A stretch of DNA of 64,000 bases from Blastococcus aggregatus (GCF_900221005.1 NZ_OBQI01000004.1:124001-188000); one strand, 5' to 3'. Positions 9,183 through 20,278 are shown, numbered from the stretch's first letter. Program-made: numbers and translations. The notes: generated by a model not told the origin, from the sequence alone.

Positions 9183-9851
9183 GTGCACGTGGTCGTCATG
9201 GGCTGCGGTCGGGTCGGCTCCGCCGTCGCCCGCCGGCTCGAGGAGGTCGGGCACAGCGTCGCGGTGATCGACCAGGATCCGGCCGCGTTCCGCCGGCTCG
9301 GCCCCGACTTCGGTGGCCGTCAGGTCACCGGTCTGGGCTTCGACCGGCAGACGCTGCTCGACGCCGGCATCGACTCGGCCGGCGCGTTCGCCGCGGTCAG
9401 CAGCGGCGACAACTCCAACATCATCAGCGCCCGGGTGGCCCGCGAGACCTTCGGCGTCCAGCACGTGGTCGCCCGCATCTACGACTCCAAGCGGGCCGAG
9501 GTCTACGAGCGGATGGGCATCCCGAGCGTCGCCACCGTGCCGTGGACGGTCAACCGGCTGATCCGCGAGCTGCTCTCGGTCAAGGTGAGCGAGCTGTGGC
9601 GGGAGCCCACCGGCAAGGTCTCGCTCCTGCGGATCACCGTCACCGAGGGCTGGATCGGCCGCCGGCTGACGGAGCTGGAGGCCGCCACCGGCGCCCGCGC
9701 CGCGTGGCTGGTGCGCTTCGGGGAGTCCCAGCTGCCCACCGCCTCGACGATCCTGCAGGACGGCGACCAGCTGGTCGTCGCGGTGACCGACGAGATCACC
9801 GGCCGGGTGCACGAGGTCGTCGAGCGCGGGCCCCAGGGAGGCGAGCACTGA
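9183..9851 (+). CDS. ceoB: TrkA-type potassium uptake regulator (CeoB)
   Basis: 222 aa: RCK_N Rossmann domain (VVVMGCGRVGSAVARRL; acidic residue in VAVIDQDP) followed by RCK_C (LLRITVTEGWIGRRLTEL). It binds NAD(H) and gates a potassium channel or permease. The GTG at 9183 is chosen because GGGAG lies 6 nt upstream and the Rossmann strand starts immediately; the longer open frame upstream lacks family similarity. It overlaps ceoC by ATGA (9848-9851 region), so the two are coupled. Confidence 0.93.
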   Translation: MHVVVMGCGRVGSAVARRLEEVGHSVAVIDQDPAAFRRLGPDFGGRQVTGLGFDRQTLLDAGIDSAGAFAAVSSGDNSNIISARVARETFGVQHVVARIYDSKRAEVYERMGIPSVATVPWTVNRLIRELLSVKVSELWREPTGKVSLLRITVTEGWIGRRLTELEAATGARAAWLVRFGESQLPTASTILQDGDQLVVAVTDEITGRVHEVVERGPQGGEH

Positions 9852-10531
9852 TGCGCGTCGCCATCGTCGGCGCGGGCGCCGTCGGCCGGTCGATCGCCGG
9901 CGAGCTGCTCGGCAACGGGCACACCGTGATGCTGATCGAGAAGGATCCCCGCAAGGTGCGCACCAAGTCGGTGCCGGGTGCCGAGTGGGTGCAGGCCGAC
10001 GCCTGCGAGGTCTCCTCGCTGGAGGAGGCCCAGCTGGCCACCTGCGACGTCGTCGTCGCGGCCACCGGTGACGACAAGGCCAACCTCGTCGTCTCGCTGC
10101 TGGCCAAGACCGAGTTCGCGGTCAACCGCGTCGTCGCCCGGGTCAAGGACCCCCGCAACGAGTGGCTCTACACGGAGGCGTGGGGCGTCGACGTCGCCGT
10201 CTCCACCCCGCGGGTGCTCGCGGCGCTGGTCGAGGAGGCCGTCACCGTGGGCGACGTCGTCCGGCTGATGAGCTTCCGCAAGGGCGCGGCCAACCTCGTC
10301 GAGATCACCCTCGCCGAGGACACCCCGTGGGTGGGCCGGGCGCTGCGCGAGGTGCCGCTCCCCCGCGAGACGGTGCTGAGCGCGATCCTGCGCGGCCAGC
10401 GGGTGATCACGCCGACCCCGGACGAGCCGCTGGAGGCCGGCGACGAGCTGCTGTTCATCACCCACGCCGAGGTCGAGGACCAGCTGAAGACCGTCTTCGC
10501 CCCAGCGGCGGACGGCGGACGCACCGCCTGA
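9851..10531 (+). CDS. ceoC: TrkA-type potassium uptake regulator (CeoC)
   Basis: 226 aa: RCK_N domain (MRVAIVGAGAVGRSIAGEL, with VMLIEKDP) and C-terminal RCK_C (LVEITLAEDTPWVGRALREV). It is a paralogue and likely heteromeric partner of CeoB. ATG at 9851 overlaps the CeoB stop TGA. Its TGA at 10529-10531 directly abuts the stop of the convergent DUF3159 gene, with no intergenic base. The divergent permease 9012-6976 is the likely regulated transporter. Confidence 0.93.
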   Translation: MRVAIVGAGAVGRSIAGELLGNGHTVMLIEKDPRKVRTKSVPGAEWVQADACEVSSLEEAQLATCDVVVAATGDDKANLVVSLLAKTEFAVNRVVARVKDPRNEWLYTEAWGVDVAVSTPRVLAALVEEAVTVGDVVRLMSFRKGAANLVEITLAEDTPWVGRALREVPLPRETVLSAILRGQRVITPTPDEPLEAGDELLFITHAEVEDQLKTVFAPAADGGRTA

Positions 10532-11407
10532 TCAGGGGGCGGGCCGCTCCTCCGGCCCCTCGGCGGTCCCGGCCACCGCGCGGTGCCGGTGCAGCCGGGA
10601 CACCACCCACAGCGTCACGACCACCTCGACGGCGGTGACCGGGACGCCCAGCAGCAGCGAGACGATGCCCAGGTCCGTGGCGTCGCCGTCCTCGCTGCCG
10701 AGGTACAGGTAGCCCTGCACGCCGGCCCTCAGGAGGAACACCGCGGCCCACAGCACGGTCAGCCACCCGTACGCCCGGACCAGCCGCGGGTCCTCGCGCC
10801 AGGGTCGTTCGGGCGCCGGGTCCGGCTGCGCCCGCCCGGTCGCCGGATCGCGCTCGGCCGGGTGCGCGGCGGCGCGGGCGCGCTCCACCCGGCCACGCAT
10901 CCCCGGGAACGCCGAGCCCGGTGCGGCCATCGCCCCCAGGTGGCTCGGCGCCAGGAACTCCGCGATGACGCCCACGAGCGGACGCCGGAGGACGACGGAG
11001 CCGAGCAGCACCACGGTGAGGACGGCGTTGCGCAGGATGCCCGGGACGTAGAAGTCGCGGGCCTGCCCGGTGGCGGCCGCGATGGCCACCGCGACGCCGA
11101 CGGCGAACAGGCCGCTGACCGCCTGCTGCACGCTCTCCCGCCGGGCCAGCCGGAGCGCGAAGATCAGCACCGCGGTGCCGAGGGCGGCCCAGATGCCCGG
11201 CCGGAGCCCGCCGATGCCGTTGGCCACGATGAAGGCCAGCGTCGGCACCGTGGCATCGACCATGCCGCGCCAGCCGCCGAGCTGCTCCAGCACCAGGTGC
11301 CGGTCGAAGACGAGGGGGCGCGCGCCGGTGTCGTCGCCGGAGCCGGCCGGGCGCTCGTCGTCGGGGGACGGCACGGGGCCGCTCGAACCGCTCTCGTGCT
11401 CGCTCAC
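10532..11407 (-). CDS. DUF3159 integral membrane protein
   Basis: 291-aa membrane protein of unknown function, the Rv2693c counterpart by position. Family-like motif GGWRGMVDATVPTLAFIV, then TM segments (about six, with a charged Pro/Arg-rich loop near residues 170-205 splitting them 4+2), for example LVGVIAEFLAP and FLLRAGVQGYLYL. The N-terminus is acidic and disordered. First gene of none: the OB-fold, DUF3710 and dut genes are upstream on the same strand, 13 bp away, so it is likely the last gene of a dut-led operon. Confidence 0.88.
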   Translation of the reverse strand: MSEHESGSSGPVPSPDDERPAGSGDDTGARPLVFDRHLVLEQLGGWRGMVDATVPTLAFIVANGIGGLRPGIWAALGTAVLIFALRLARRESVQQAVSGLFAVGVAVAIAAATGQARDFYVPGILRNAVLTVVLLGSVVLRRPLVGVIAEFLAPSHLGAMAAPGSAFPGMRGRVERARAAAHPAERDPATGRAQPDPAPERPWREDPRLVRAYGWLTVLWAAVFLLRAGVQGYLYLGSEDGDATDLGIVSLLLGVPVTAVEVVVTLWVVSRLHRHRAVAGTAEGPEERPAP

Positions 11408-11420
11408 GGACGCCCGGCGC

Positions 11421-11798
11421 TCAGCAGGAGCCGAGCTCGTACCAGGGGTTGTAGATGACCCGCCTGCCGTCGAAAGCGGCGAACCGGCCGCGTGCGGTGA
11501 GCGTGCGCCCGGGCTCGATGCCGGCGATCCGCCGGCGGCCCAGCCAGACCAGCGTCACCGAACCGGAGCCGTCGAACAGCTCCGCCTCGAGCGTCGGCAC
11601 GGTCTCGCGGGGGGTGTAGACGACCGACTTCAGCCGGCCGGTCACCGTCACGACCGCCCCCTTGCGGCAGGAGCCGAGCGGCTCGCAGCCGGCGCTCGCC
11701 GACTCGGCGCGCAGCTCCTGGGCGTCGATGGTGTGGTCGTCGGCGGTCAGCCGCTGCAGGGTCCGCGACAACCAGCCGACCGGACGGGTCTCGGTCAC
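11421..11798 (-). CDS. OB-fold nucleic-acid-binding protein (Rv2694c-like)
   Basis: 125-aa protein with a single OB-fold: GAVVTVTGRLKSVVYTP, then LFDGSGSVTLVWLGRRRIAGIEPG, then LTARGRFA. The pattern is that of RecG/RecJ-type tRNA_anti OB domains. The GTG start (11796-11798) overlaps the stop of the DUF3710 gene as GTGA (11795-11798), indicating translational coupling. Biochemical role unknown. Confidence 0.85.
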   Translation of the reverse strand: MTETRPVGWLSRTLQRLTADDHTIDAQELRAESASAGCEPLGSCRKGAVVTVTGRLKSVVYTPRETVPTLEAELFDGSGSVTLVWLGRRRIAGIEPGRTLTARGRFAAFDGRRVIYNPWYELGSC

Positions 11799-12553
11799 GG
11801 GCCCAGCGTAGTGCCGCCGGGGGCGGTCGCGCCGCCACCGCTCCCCCCGGCGGGGGGCGTGCGCGTGGCGCCGTCGGCGGCCGCCTGCTGCTGGGCGGCG
11901 ATCCGCGCGGCCGCCTCGGCCGGCAGGGTCAGCGGCAGCGCCTCGCGCACCGGCATGGGCTCCGGCCCGCGGACGACGACGATCGCGCGGAAGGCGTCCT
12001 CGAGCGCGGTGGCCGCCTCCGGGCTGGACGCCGCCGACCCGCTGATCGTGCCGCGCAGGAACCAGCGCGGGCCGTCGACGCCGAGGAAGCGGGCCGGGCG
12101 CCGGGTCGGCTCCGGCGCCGGCTGGCCGGGCTGGGCCGGCGGGGCGGCCACGACCGTGCCCGCGAGCTCGGGGCCGAAGGGGCCCTCGACCTCGCGCAGC
12201 GACGCGCCCTGGCCGGAAGCGGTCGTGGCGATGTCCGTGCGGACGTCGTCCCAGATGCCGGCGGCCCGCGGGGCGGCGAAGGCGGCCACCTGCAGCAGCG
12301 AGTCCCCCGAGCGCAGCGTCGCGCCGACCACCTGCCCCTGCGGGTTCAGGTCCACCCGCAGCTCCATGCCGGGGCGGGCGGGCAGCCGCAGCGCCCCGAG
12401 GTCGAGGCGGGGAATGCCGTCCTCGGGAGCGTCCGCGACGTCCCAGGGCCCGGTGGTCTCCGCCACGTCGCGCTCGCGCACCTGCGGCTCCGGCGGCACG
12501 CCGCGCTCGCGCAGGCTGCGGTCGATCCGATTGCGTCGTCGTCCGAACGGCAT
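11795..12553 (-). CDS. DUF3710 protein (Rv2696c-like)
   Basis: 252 aa, soluble. It starts MPFGRRRNRIDR, contains DLGALRLPARPGMELRVDL and QVAAFAAPRAAGIWDDVR, then GVDGPRWFLRGTISG, with an Ala/Gly/Pro-rich tail. Function unknown, conserved next to dut in actinobacteria. ATG at 12551-12553 is one base from the dut stop codon, so the genes are in one operon. An upstream in-frame ATG lies inside dut in another frame and was rejected. Confidence 0.88.
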   Translation of the reverse strand: MPFGRRRNRIDRSLRERGVPPEPQVRERDVAETTGPWDVADAPEDGIPRLDLGALRLPARPGMELRVDLNPQGQVVGATLRSGDSLLQVAAFAAPRAAGIWDDVRTDIATTASGQGASLREVEGPFGPELAGTVVAAPPAQPGQPAPEPTRRPARFLGVDGPRWFLRGTISGSAASSPEAATALEDAFRAIVVVRGPEPMPVREALPLTLPAEAAARIAAQQQAAADGATRTPPAGGSGGGATAPGGTTLGP

Positions 12554-12554
12554 G

Positions 12555-13037
12555 TCAGCCCTGCTCCTCGTCCACCGTGGTCGCGACTCCCGTCGAGCCG
12601 TGCCCGCCCGCTCCCCGCTCGCTGCCCGGGAGCCGGTCCACCGGCACGAACCGCGCCCGGACCACCGGCTGCACCACCAGCTGGGCGACCCGGTCACCGC
12701 GCCGCAGGGTCAGCGTCGACACCGGGTCGAGGTTGACCAGGTTCACCTTGATCTCACCCCGGTAGCCGGAGTCGATCGTCCCAGGCGCGTTGACCAGGCT
12801 CAGCCCGAGGCGGTGGGCCAGCCCGGACCTCGGGTGCACGAAGCCGGCGTAGCCCTCGGGGATCGCCACGGCGACCCCCGTGCCGACCAGCGCGCGCTGC
12901 AGCGGCGCCAGCTCGACGTCCTCGGCGAGGGTCAGGTCGGCTCCGGCGTCGCCGGGTAGCGCGTAGCGCGGCACGGTGCCCTCGGGAGAGAGCAGGGAGA
13001 CCGGCACGTCCAGGTCGGACGGGGGGAGGTCGGGCAC
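12555..13037 (-). CDS. dut: dUTP diphosphatase
   Basis: 160-aa trimeric dUTPase: hydrolyses dUTP to dUMP, keeping uracil out of DNA and supplying dTMP synthesis. The five motifs are present: [41 protein letters not shown]; and the P-loop-like C-terminal [10 protein letters not shown]. Start GTG at 13035-13037. First gene of the downstream DUF3710/OB-fold/DUF3159 operon. Confidence 0.96.
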   Translation of the reverse strand: MPDLPPSDLDVPVSLLSPEGTVPRYALPGDAGADLTLAEDVELAPLQRALVGTGVAVAIPEGYAGFVHPRSGLAHRLGLSLVNAPGTIDSGYRGEIKVNLVNLDPVSTLTLRRGDRVAQLVVQPVVRARFVPVDRLPGSERGAGGHGSTGVATTVDEEQG

Positions 13038-13096
13038 GTCGGCGACCCTAGCCGCGCCGGGCGACGGCGTCCTCGCGCCGACCCGGGGCGCGGGGT

Positions 13097-13993
13097 TCAG
13101 GCCCCGCCGCGCAGGTCGCGCAGTACCCGGCGGGCCAGCGTCTCGGTGGCCCGGCGGTTGCTGCGACCGGCCAGCGCGGCCCCCAGCAGGAGCGGTGCCG
13201 CGGCGGGCACGCTGCCGACCAGCCGGCGGCCGACGCGCCGCCGGAGCGCGTTCAGGCCGGCGACGCCCAGGACGGAGCCGAACCCCGCCGCGCTCTGCAC
13301 GGAGCGCTGCGCCGACCAGCTGGAGAGGTAGGCCGCCCCGCGGGCCCGGGCGTCGCCGGGCGCCGGCCGGCCGTGCAGCTCGTGCAGCTCGCCGATCAGC
13401 ACGACCTCGACCGCCGCGGTCAGCAGCGTCTCGGCGCCCAGCTCGAGCGGGACGACGAGGAGCGACGGCGGCGCGAACCAGTGCGCCGCCGAGAACCCTC
13501 CGGTCGCCGCGCCGATGCCGGCGGTGAGGCGGGCCGAGCGGGCGACGAGGGCGTCGGCGATCCCGGCGTCGGAGACACCGGGATGCGCCGCCCGCAACCG
13601 CCCGGCATCCCGGATGGGCAGCCGCGGAGCGGCGGCGGACAGCAGGTCACCCAGGACGGCGCCGGGCGAGCGGCCCGGATCGTCGGCGGGACCGTCCGCC
13701 GGGACCGACCCCTCCGGCGGTGCGTCGCGACCCCCTCCGACGGCCGCGCCGACCGCCGTGACGACCGCGCCGAGCACGTCGCGCAACCCGGTCCGGGCGG
13801 AGCGCCCGGGGGCCTCGCCCGCCGCCTCGCCGGGAGCGGGCTCGGCGCCGCCGAGGAGGCCGGAGACGGCGTCTGCGAGGGCACGCGCGGCACGGGCGAG
13901 CCCGCTCTCCTCGACCGGCGCCGGCGTGGGCGTCACCGGCCGGGGCGGCGGGACGTCACGAGCTGCCCCCGTGCGCGGCGACTGCTCGGTCAT
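13097..13993 (-). CDS. Hypothetical membrane-associated protein
   Basis: 298 aa. The first ~110 residues are disordered and Pro/Ala/Gly-rich. The rest is helical with hydrophobic stretches ([33 protein letters not shown]). I see similarity only to actinobacterial proteins of no assigned function ([20 protein letters not shown] is distinctive). In mycobacteria the equivalent slot holds a DUF3093 protein, which this is not. ATG at 13991-13993. Same strand as dut, 59 bp upstream of its start. Confidence 0.75.
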   Translation of the reverse strand: MTEQSPRTGAARDVPPPRPVTPTPAPVEESGLARAARALADAVSGLLGGAEPAPGEAAGEAPGRSARTGLRDVLGAVVTAVGAAVGGGRDAPPEGSVPADGPADDPGRSPGAVLGDLLSAAAPRLPIRDAGRLRAAHPGVSDAGIADALVARSARLTAGIGAATGGFSAAHWFAPPSLLVVPLELGAETLLTAAVEVVLIGELHELHGRPAPGDARARGAAYLSSWSAQRSVQSAAGFGSVLGVAGLNALRRRVGRRLVGSVPAAAPLLLGAALAGRSNRRATETLARRVLRDLRGGA

Positions 13994-14054
13994 CGGCTCC
14001 CCTCCCCGGCGTCCTGCGGCCCCCGCACGTCGTGCGGGGGGCGGCGGTGCTTCG

Positions 14055-14354
14055 TCAGGCGCAGTCGCGGCAGTACAGGGCGTCGCCCTTGGTCGCGGCC
14101 AGCCGGCTGCGGTGCTGCACCAGGAAGCAGCGGGAGCAGGTGAACTCGTCCTCCTGCTTGGGCAGCACGCGGACGGTGAGCTCCTCGTTCGAGAGGTCTG
14201 CGCCGGGCAGCTCGAGGTTCTCGTTGAAATCGGTCTCGTCGACGTCGACGGACGAGGACTGGGCCTCGGCCCGTCGGGCCTTGAGCTCCTCGAGCGAGTC
14301 CTCGCCGAGCTCGTCGGCCTCGTTGCGGCGCGGGGCGTCGTAGTCGGTGGCCAT
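14055..14354 (-). CDS. DUF4193 zinc-ribbon protein (Rv2699c-like)
   Basis: 99-aa acidic protein: MATDYDAPR, DSLEELKARR, a DVDETD segment, and a C-terminal pair of cysteine knuckles (FTCSRCFLV and LYCRDCA) that should bind one zinc. Universal small protein of actinobacteria next to sigA-region genes; role unknown. Longer upstream frames overlap the intergenic region and lack similarity. Divergent from the phosphotransferase gene. Confidence 0.9.
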   Translation of the reverse strand: MATDYDAPRRNEADELGEDSLEELKARRAEAQSSSVDVDETDFNENLELPGADLSNEELTVRVLPKQEDEFTCSRCFLVQHRSRLAATKGDALYCRDCA

Positions 14355-14656
14355 GGGGTGCCCCTCCTCCGGGTTCTCGCGGGCGGCGGGCGCCCGCTTC
14401 TGCTGACGCGGTGCCGGATGGGCTCCGTCGTCTCGGCCGATCGCCGGTGGGCGATCGGTGTGTCTGCGACAGGGGCCCGCACGCGCGGCGCCCTGCTCCG
14501 TGCCGGTCGCTCCCTGCTGTCCTGGTGGACGGTGGACAGGACCGGCAGCCGCCCAACGCCGTACGGGCCCGGTTTGTGCCCGAGGAGTCATGGGCGACAC
14601 ATCGGGCCCATGGACGGGCGTCCGGGCTGCGGAGCGCCAGAGGTTACCCTGCCGCC
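14355..14656. promoter_or_regulatory. Divergent promoter region with leaderless start
   Basis: 302-bp gap between the divergent DUF4193 and phosphotransferase genes. TACCCT (14645-14650) lies 6 nt before the GTG at 14657, the actinobacterial leaderless arrangement. I see no other gene here; the open frames crossing it have no similarity. Confidence 0.6.
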
Positions 14657-15703
14657 GTGGCGACTCCTGTGGGTGCTGATCCGACCGTCGTGGGCCCCTA
14701 CCTGGCGCGTGCGCTGGGCGACCAGCGATGGCAGGAGGTGACCGTCGACCTCATCGCAGCCGGTATGTCCAACCTCACGTACGTCGTGACGCCGAAGGAC
14801 GGCTCACCGGACGACGCGGTGATCCTCCGCCGCCCCCCGACCGGCGCCGTGCTGGCGACCGCGCACGACATGGCCCGTGAGCACCGCGTGATCTCGGCGC
14901 TGGCCGGCACCTCGGTGCCGGTGCCGCGCACGCTGCACATGTGCACCGACGAGTCGGTGCTCGGCGCGCCCTTCTACGTCATGGAGCGCGTCGTCGGTGT
15001 CCACGTCGTCGGCTCGCTCCCCGAGGGCTACGCCGACCGGCCGGAGCAGCGCCGTGCCATCGGCGACGGCCTGGTCGACGTCCTGGCCGACCTGCACGCG
15101 GTGGACCCGGTGGCCGTCGGGCTGGCCGACTTCGGGCGCCCCGAGGGCTTCGCGGCACGCCAGGTGCGCCGCTGGACCAAGCAGTGGGACGCCACCCGCG
15201 ACCGCGACCGGCCGAACCTCGACGCCCTCGCCGCCCGGCTGGCCGAGACCGTGCCGACGACGCAGCGGTCGACCATCGTCCACGGCGACTACCGGCTCGA
15301 CAACTGCCTGCTCGACCCGGCCGAGCCGGGCCGGATCAAGGCGGTGCTGGACTGGGAGATGTCGACGCTGGGCGACCCGCTGACCGACATCGGGATGATG
15401 TTCGTCTACTGGCCGCAGGCGGGCGAGGACCGCGCCTCGGCCGCGAGCGGGGTCACCGCCCTGCCCGGCTTCCCGACGCGCCTCGAGGTGGCCGAGCGCT
15501 ACGCGCAGCGCAGCGGGGCCGACCTCTCGGAGCTCAACTGGTACGTCGGCTTCGCCTTCTTCAAGTTCGCCGCGATCGTCGCCGGCATCGTCGCCCGGTC
15601 GGCGGCCGGCGCGATGGCCGGCAAGAACACCAGCGGCTACGCCGAGCGCATCGACCCGGTCGTCGAACTGGGACGCGCCGCGCTCGAGGACGGTGCGATC
15701 TAG
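14657..15703 (+). CDS. Aminoglycoside-phosphotransferase-fold kinase (ACAD10/11-like family)
   Basis: 348-aa APH/ChoK-fold protein of the family fused to acyl-CoA dehydrogenases in ACAD10/11; free-standing here. Substrate-binding N-lobe (GMSNLTYVV, then VILRRPP), GAPFYVMERVVG, Brenner motif HGDYRLDN with the catalytic Asp, and DWEMSTLGDPLTDIG. Such proteins probably phosphorylate hydroxyacyl-type substrates; antibiotic resistance is not implied. The GTG at 14657 is supported by the leaderless box; the longer frame from 14411 is rejected. Confidence 0.88.
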   Translation: MATPVGADPTVVGPYLARALGDQRWQEVTVDLIAAGMSNLTYVVTPKDGSPDDAVILRRPPTGAVLATAHDMAREHRVISALAGTSVPVPRTLHMCTDESVLGAPFYVMERVVGVHVVGSLPEGYADRPEQRRAIGDGLVDVLADLHAVDPVAVGLADFGRPEGFAARQVRRWTKQWDATRDRDRPNLDALAARLAETVPTTQRSTIVHGDYRLDNCLLDPAEPGRIKAVLDWEMSTLGDPLTDIGMMFVYWPQAGEDRASAASGVTALPGFPTRLEVAERYAQRSGADLSELNWYVGFAFFKFAAIVAGIVARSAAGAMAGKNTSGYAERIDPVVELGRAALEDGAI

Positions 15704-15719
15704 CCGGCCGATCCCGCTC

Positions 15720-15725
15720 TAGGAT
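15720..15725 (+). promoter_or_regulatory. Leaderless -10 box for cei
   Basis: TAGGAT at 15720-15725, then 7 nt, then the GTG start of cei at 15733. No ribosome-binding site is visible. Confidence 0.6.
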
Positions 15726-15732
15726 TCCGGCC

Positions 15733-16281
15733 GTGACGACGCTGCGGACCGAACGCCCCGCGGTGCGCGCCCGCAGCGGGCGTCGGCCCCTGCCGCCGCT
15801 GATCTTCCTGCTGGTGCTGGCGCTGGTCGCCCTCGGCGTCTGGTGGAACGTCTTCCGGCAGGACGCCGACCTCCGGGCCGAGCGGGACGCCGCCTGCGCC
15901 GAGGCGGAGGCCGCTCCCCAGGCGCTGGACCCGGCCACGGTGTCCGTCCGCGTCTACAACGCCTCCGACCAGGGTGGCCTGGCCCAGGCCGTCGCGGACG
16001 ACCTCGGCGCGCGCGGGTTCACCATCGCCGAGATCGCCAACGACCCGAGCGGTCGCGAGGTGACCGGCGTCGGCGAGGTGCGGCACGGGCCCAGCGGCAA
16101 GGGCACCGCGGCGTTCGTGGCGCTGTACCTGCCCGGCGCCGAGCTGTGGCAGGACATCCGCGCCACCCAGCAGGTGGACCTCGTGCTCGGCCCGGACTTC
16201 GTCATCGGCGAGAGCCTGGCCACCGACGACGACGTCACGGCCGCGCTCGCGCCGGCCGAGGAGGCCGCCGCCGACTGCTGA
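15733..16281 (+). CDS. cei: Envelope integrity protein Cei (LytR C-terminal domain)
   Basis: 182 aa. A single TM anchor (LPPLIFLLVLALVALGVWW) spans residues ~20-40. The outside part is a LytR_C domain (VSVRVYNASDQGGLAQAVADDL, then GFTIAEIANDP, then VDLVLGPDF). Rv2700 is the mycobacterial counterpart, required for cell-envelope integrity. It converges with suhB, 18 bp apart. The start fits TAGGAT-N7-GTG. Confidence 0.9.
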   Translation: MTTLRTERPAVRARSGRRPLPPLIFLLVLALVALGVWWNVFRQDADLRAERDAACAEAEAAPQALDPATVSVRVYNASDQGGLAQAVADDLGARGFTIAEIANDPSGREVTGVGEVRHGPSGKGTAAFVALYLPGAELWQDIRATQQVDLVLGPDFVIGESLATDDDVTAALAPAEEAAADC

Positions 16282-16299
16282 GGCGGCCCGGGCGCCCGG

Positions 16300-17127
16300 C
16301 TACGGGTGCAGCTCGTCCAGCAGGTCCAGGAACGCCCCGCCGATCCCCGGCGCGGCCGCCACGACCATCGGCTCACCGACGGGCCGACCGGCGAGTCCCG
16401 CCACGACCGCGCCGGCCTCGGCGGCGATCAGCGCTCCGGCGGCGTGGTCCCACGGCTGGAGGTCGGCCTCGTAGTAGGCGTCCACCCGCCCGGCCGCGAC
16501 CGCGCACAGCTCCAGCGCCGCGCTGCCGTGCCGGCGGAGGTCCCGGACCCGCGGCAGCAGCTCGGCCACGACGGCGCCCTGCGCCCGCCGCTGCTCGACG
16601 CGGTAGCCGAAGCCGGTCGCCACCAGGCTGTGCTCCAGAGCGGTGGCCCCACTGCCGGCCAGGCGGACCGGCTCCGGCGCGGCCGGCGTCGAGAGGAAGG
16701 CGCCGCTCCCGGCGACGGCGGTGAAGAGCTCGCCGGTCGCGACGTTGAGGACGACGCCCGCGCGGACGACGCCGTCGACCTCGGCGGCGATGGAGACGGC
16801 GTAGGCCGGCAGGTCGTAGAGGAAGTTCACCGTGCCGTCGATCGGATCGACCACCCAGCGGACACCGCTGGTGCCGTCGCGCTGGGCGCCCTCCTCCCCC
16901 AGCACGCCGTCATCGGGGCGGGCGCCGAGCAGCCGCCCCACGATCAGGTGCTCGCTGGCGGTGTCCACGGCGGTCACGACGTCGACGGGGCTGGACTTGA
17001 CGGCCACGTCGTCGCCCGCGCCGGCCCGGCCGAGGCGGACCAGCTCGGCTGCCTCCCGGGCGGTGGCGACGGCCAGCGCCAGCAGGGCCGGGAGGTCGGG
17101 GGCGGGAGCACCGGAGGGAGCGGTCAC
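16300..17127 (-). CDS. suhB: Inositol monophosphatase family protein
   Basis: 275-aa Mg2+-dependent phosphatase of the IMPase/SuhB family, hydrolysing inositol-1-phosphate or related sugar phosphates; in actinobacteria it feeds phosphatidylinositol and mycothiol synthesis. Metal-site motifs: GEEG (Glu), WVVDPIDGTVNFLY, and the C-terminal QPWDHAAGALIAAEAG. GTG at 17125-17127. The long open frame reaching 17922 is antisense to ppgK and was rejected. Divergent from ppgK, 54 bp apart. Confidence 0.93.
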   Translation of the reverse strand: MTAPSGAPAPDLPALLALAVATAREAAELVRLGRAGAGDDVAVKSSPVDVVTAVDTASEHLIVGRLLGARPDDGVLGEEGAQRDGTSGVRWVVDPIDGTVNFLYDLPAYAVSIAAEVDGVVRAGVVLNVATGELFTAVAGSGAFLSTPAAPEPVRLAGSGATALEHSLVATGFGYRVEQRRAQGAVVAELLPRVRDLRRHGSAALELCAVAAGRVDAYYEADLQPWDHAAGALIAAEAGAVVAGLAGRPVGEPMVVAAAPGIGGAFLDLLDELHP

Positions 17128-17169
17128 CGGCCGATCCTCCCGCAGCTGGGCGGCCGGAGGTGCGCTCAC

Positions 17170-17175
17170 TAGCCT
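17170..17175 (+). promoter_or_regulatory. Leaderless -10 box for ppgK
   Basis: TAGCCT at 17170-17175 lies 6 nt before the ATG at 17182. Confidence 0.6.
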
Positions 17176-17181
17176 GGCCCG

Positions 17182-17925
<744 letters not shown>

Positions 17926-17943
17926 GCCCGACGGGGTGCCGCG

Positions 17944-17961
17944 GGCTCCCCTGCGGGAGCC
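17944..17961 (+). terminator. Hairpin after ppgK
   Basis: Perfect 7-bp stem GGCTCCC (17944-17950) with GGGAGCC (17955-17961) and a CTGC loop, 19 bp after the ppgK stop. Confidence 0.65.
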
Positions 17962-17979
17962 GATCCGTGCGCTGGTCAG

Positions 17980-18007
17980 TGGAAACGCCGGTGGCCGTCG
18001 TTACAAT
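17980..18007 (+). promoter_or_regulatory. Putative sigma-70 promoter of sigA
   Basis: TGGAAA (17980-17985), 16-bp spacer, TACAAT (18002-18007). The -10 is close to consensus in a very GC-rich background. About 170 nt of leader would precede the GTG of sigA, leaving room for leader control. Confidence 0.5.
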
Positions 18008-18179
18008 GAGAATGCCCCGGGCCGACGTCCTCCAGCGAGGAGGGATCCCCCGGCCGACCAGCGGTCAAACCCCGCGCAGGTCGGCCGAGGTACCCGACGC
18101 CGGAGGGCGGGAGCAGGGGCCGCTACCCGAGGATCAGACGGTCCCCTGGCGTACGCCCCCAGCACGGGAAGGAACCTGA

Positions 18180-19543
<1,364 letters not shown>

Positions 19544-19544
<1 letters not shown>

Positions 19545-19560
19545 CAGCCCTCCGGGCTGC
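19544..19560 (+). terminator. sigA terminator hairpin
   Basis: GCAGCCC (19544-19550), TCC loop, GGGCTGC (19554-19560). The stem begins on the last base of the sigA stop codon TAG. Confidence 0.7.
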
Positions 19561-20028
19561 TGACCGCGGCCAGGAGCCGTCCCCCTGCCGCGCTGAGCCC
19601 TCCGTCGTGCCTGCGCGGGACCCTCCGGGCCCCACTCGGCACGAACTCGTGTGGTCACCCCCCTGGCGGTCCGCGTCGACCGGCAGTCCCGTCACCGCCC
19701 CACCCGGATGGGGCGGGTGGGGCGGCCGGGCGGGTTGGCCCCCACATCTGTCGGGTAGACCGCGTAGCGTGGGGGACGTCAGAACAGCAGCGGACCCACA
19801 GCCGCTCCGGTCACCCGGCCGGGACGGCACGCGAGACCAGCACGAGAACGACCGGTACCACCCCAGTGACGTCCCCTGCTGAACCCGCTCCACCGATGGC
19901 ACATCACGGACTCGTCTCGATCTGAGAGTCCGGGTTCGCCGACAGCGGAACGGGAACACGAGGGGCCATCCTGGCGCTGTGCAGGAGGCCGATCCGCATC
20001 CGCGGATCCGTGCGGTAGAGAGCGAGTG
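19561..20028. other. Intergenic region without a recognisable gene
   Basis: 468 bp between sigA and the DUF7455 gene. G-runs and C-runs are common (around 19700-19740). I see no ORF with coding character and no clear RNA fold. A promoter for the DUF7455 gene is expected, but no box stands out; the GAGAG at about 20018 is a weak ribosome site. Confidence 0.5.
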
Positions 20029-20253
20029 ATGAGCCAGATGACCCAGACGCTGACGACGACCCCGCCCACCGATGACCTCGTCGTTCCCTTCCACTGCGAC
20101 CGCTGTGGGGCTCTGGCCAAGGTGCGAGTCGTACTCGCCAGTGGCAGCGACCTCGTCTTCTGCGGGCACCACGCGCGTGAGTACGAGAGCAAGCTTCGTG
20201 ACATCGCCGTCGACATCATCGACACCGAGGGCGAGCAGCACGTAACTGCGTGA
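20029..20253 (+). CDS. DUF7455-type small zinc-finger-like protein (Rv2708c-like)
   Basis: 74 aa. HCDRCGALAKVRVVLASG followed by VFCGHHAREYESKL gives a Cys2 plus Cys/His2 zinc-site pattern. Conserved small protein near sigA in actinobacteria; role unknown. ATG at 20029 is preceded by an in-frame GTG at 20026; either may be used. Confidence 0.85.
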   Translation: MSQMTQTLTTTPPTDDLVVPFHCDRCGALAKVRVVLASGSDLVFCGHHAREYESKLRDIAVDIIDTEGEQHVTA

Positions 20254-20278
20254 GAGAACCGCTAACGTCGCGCCCGCG

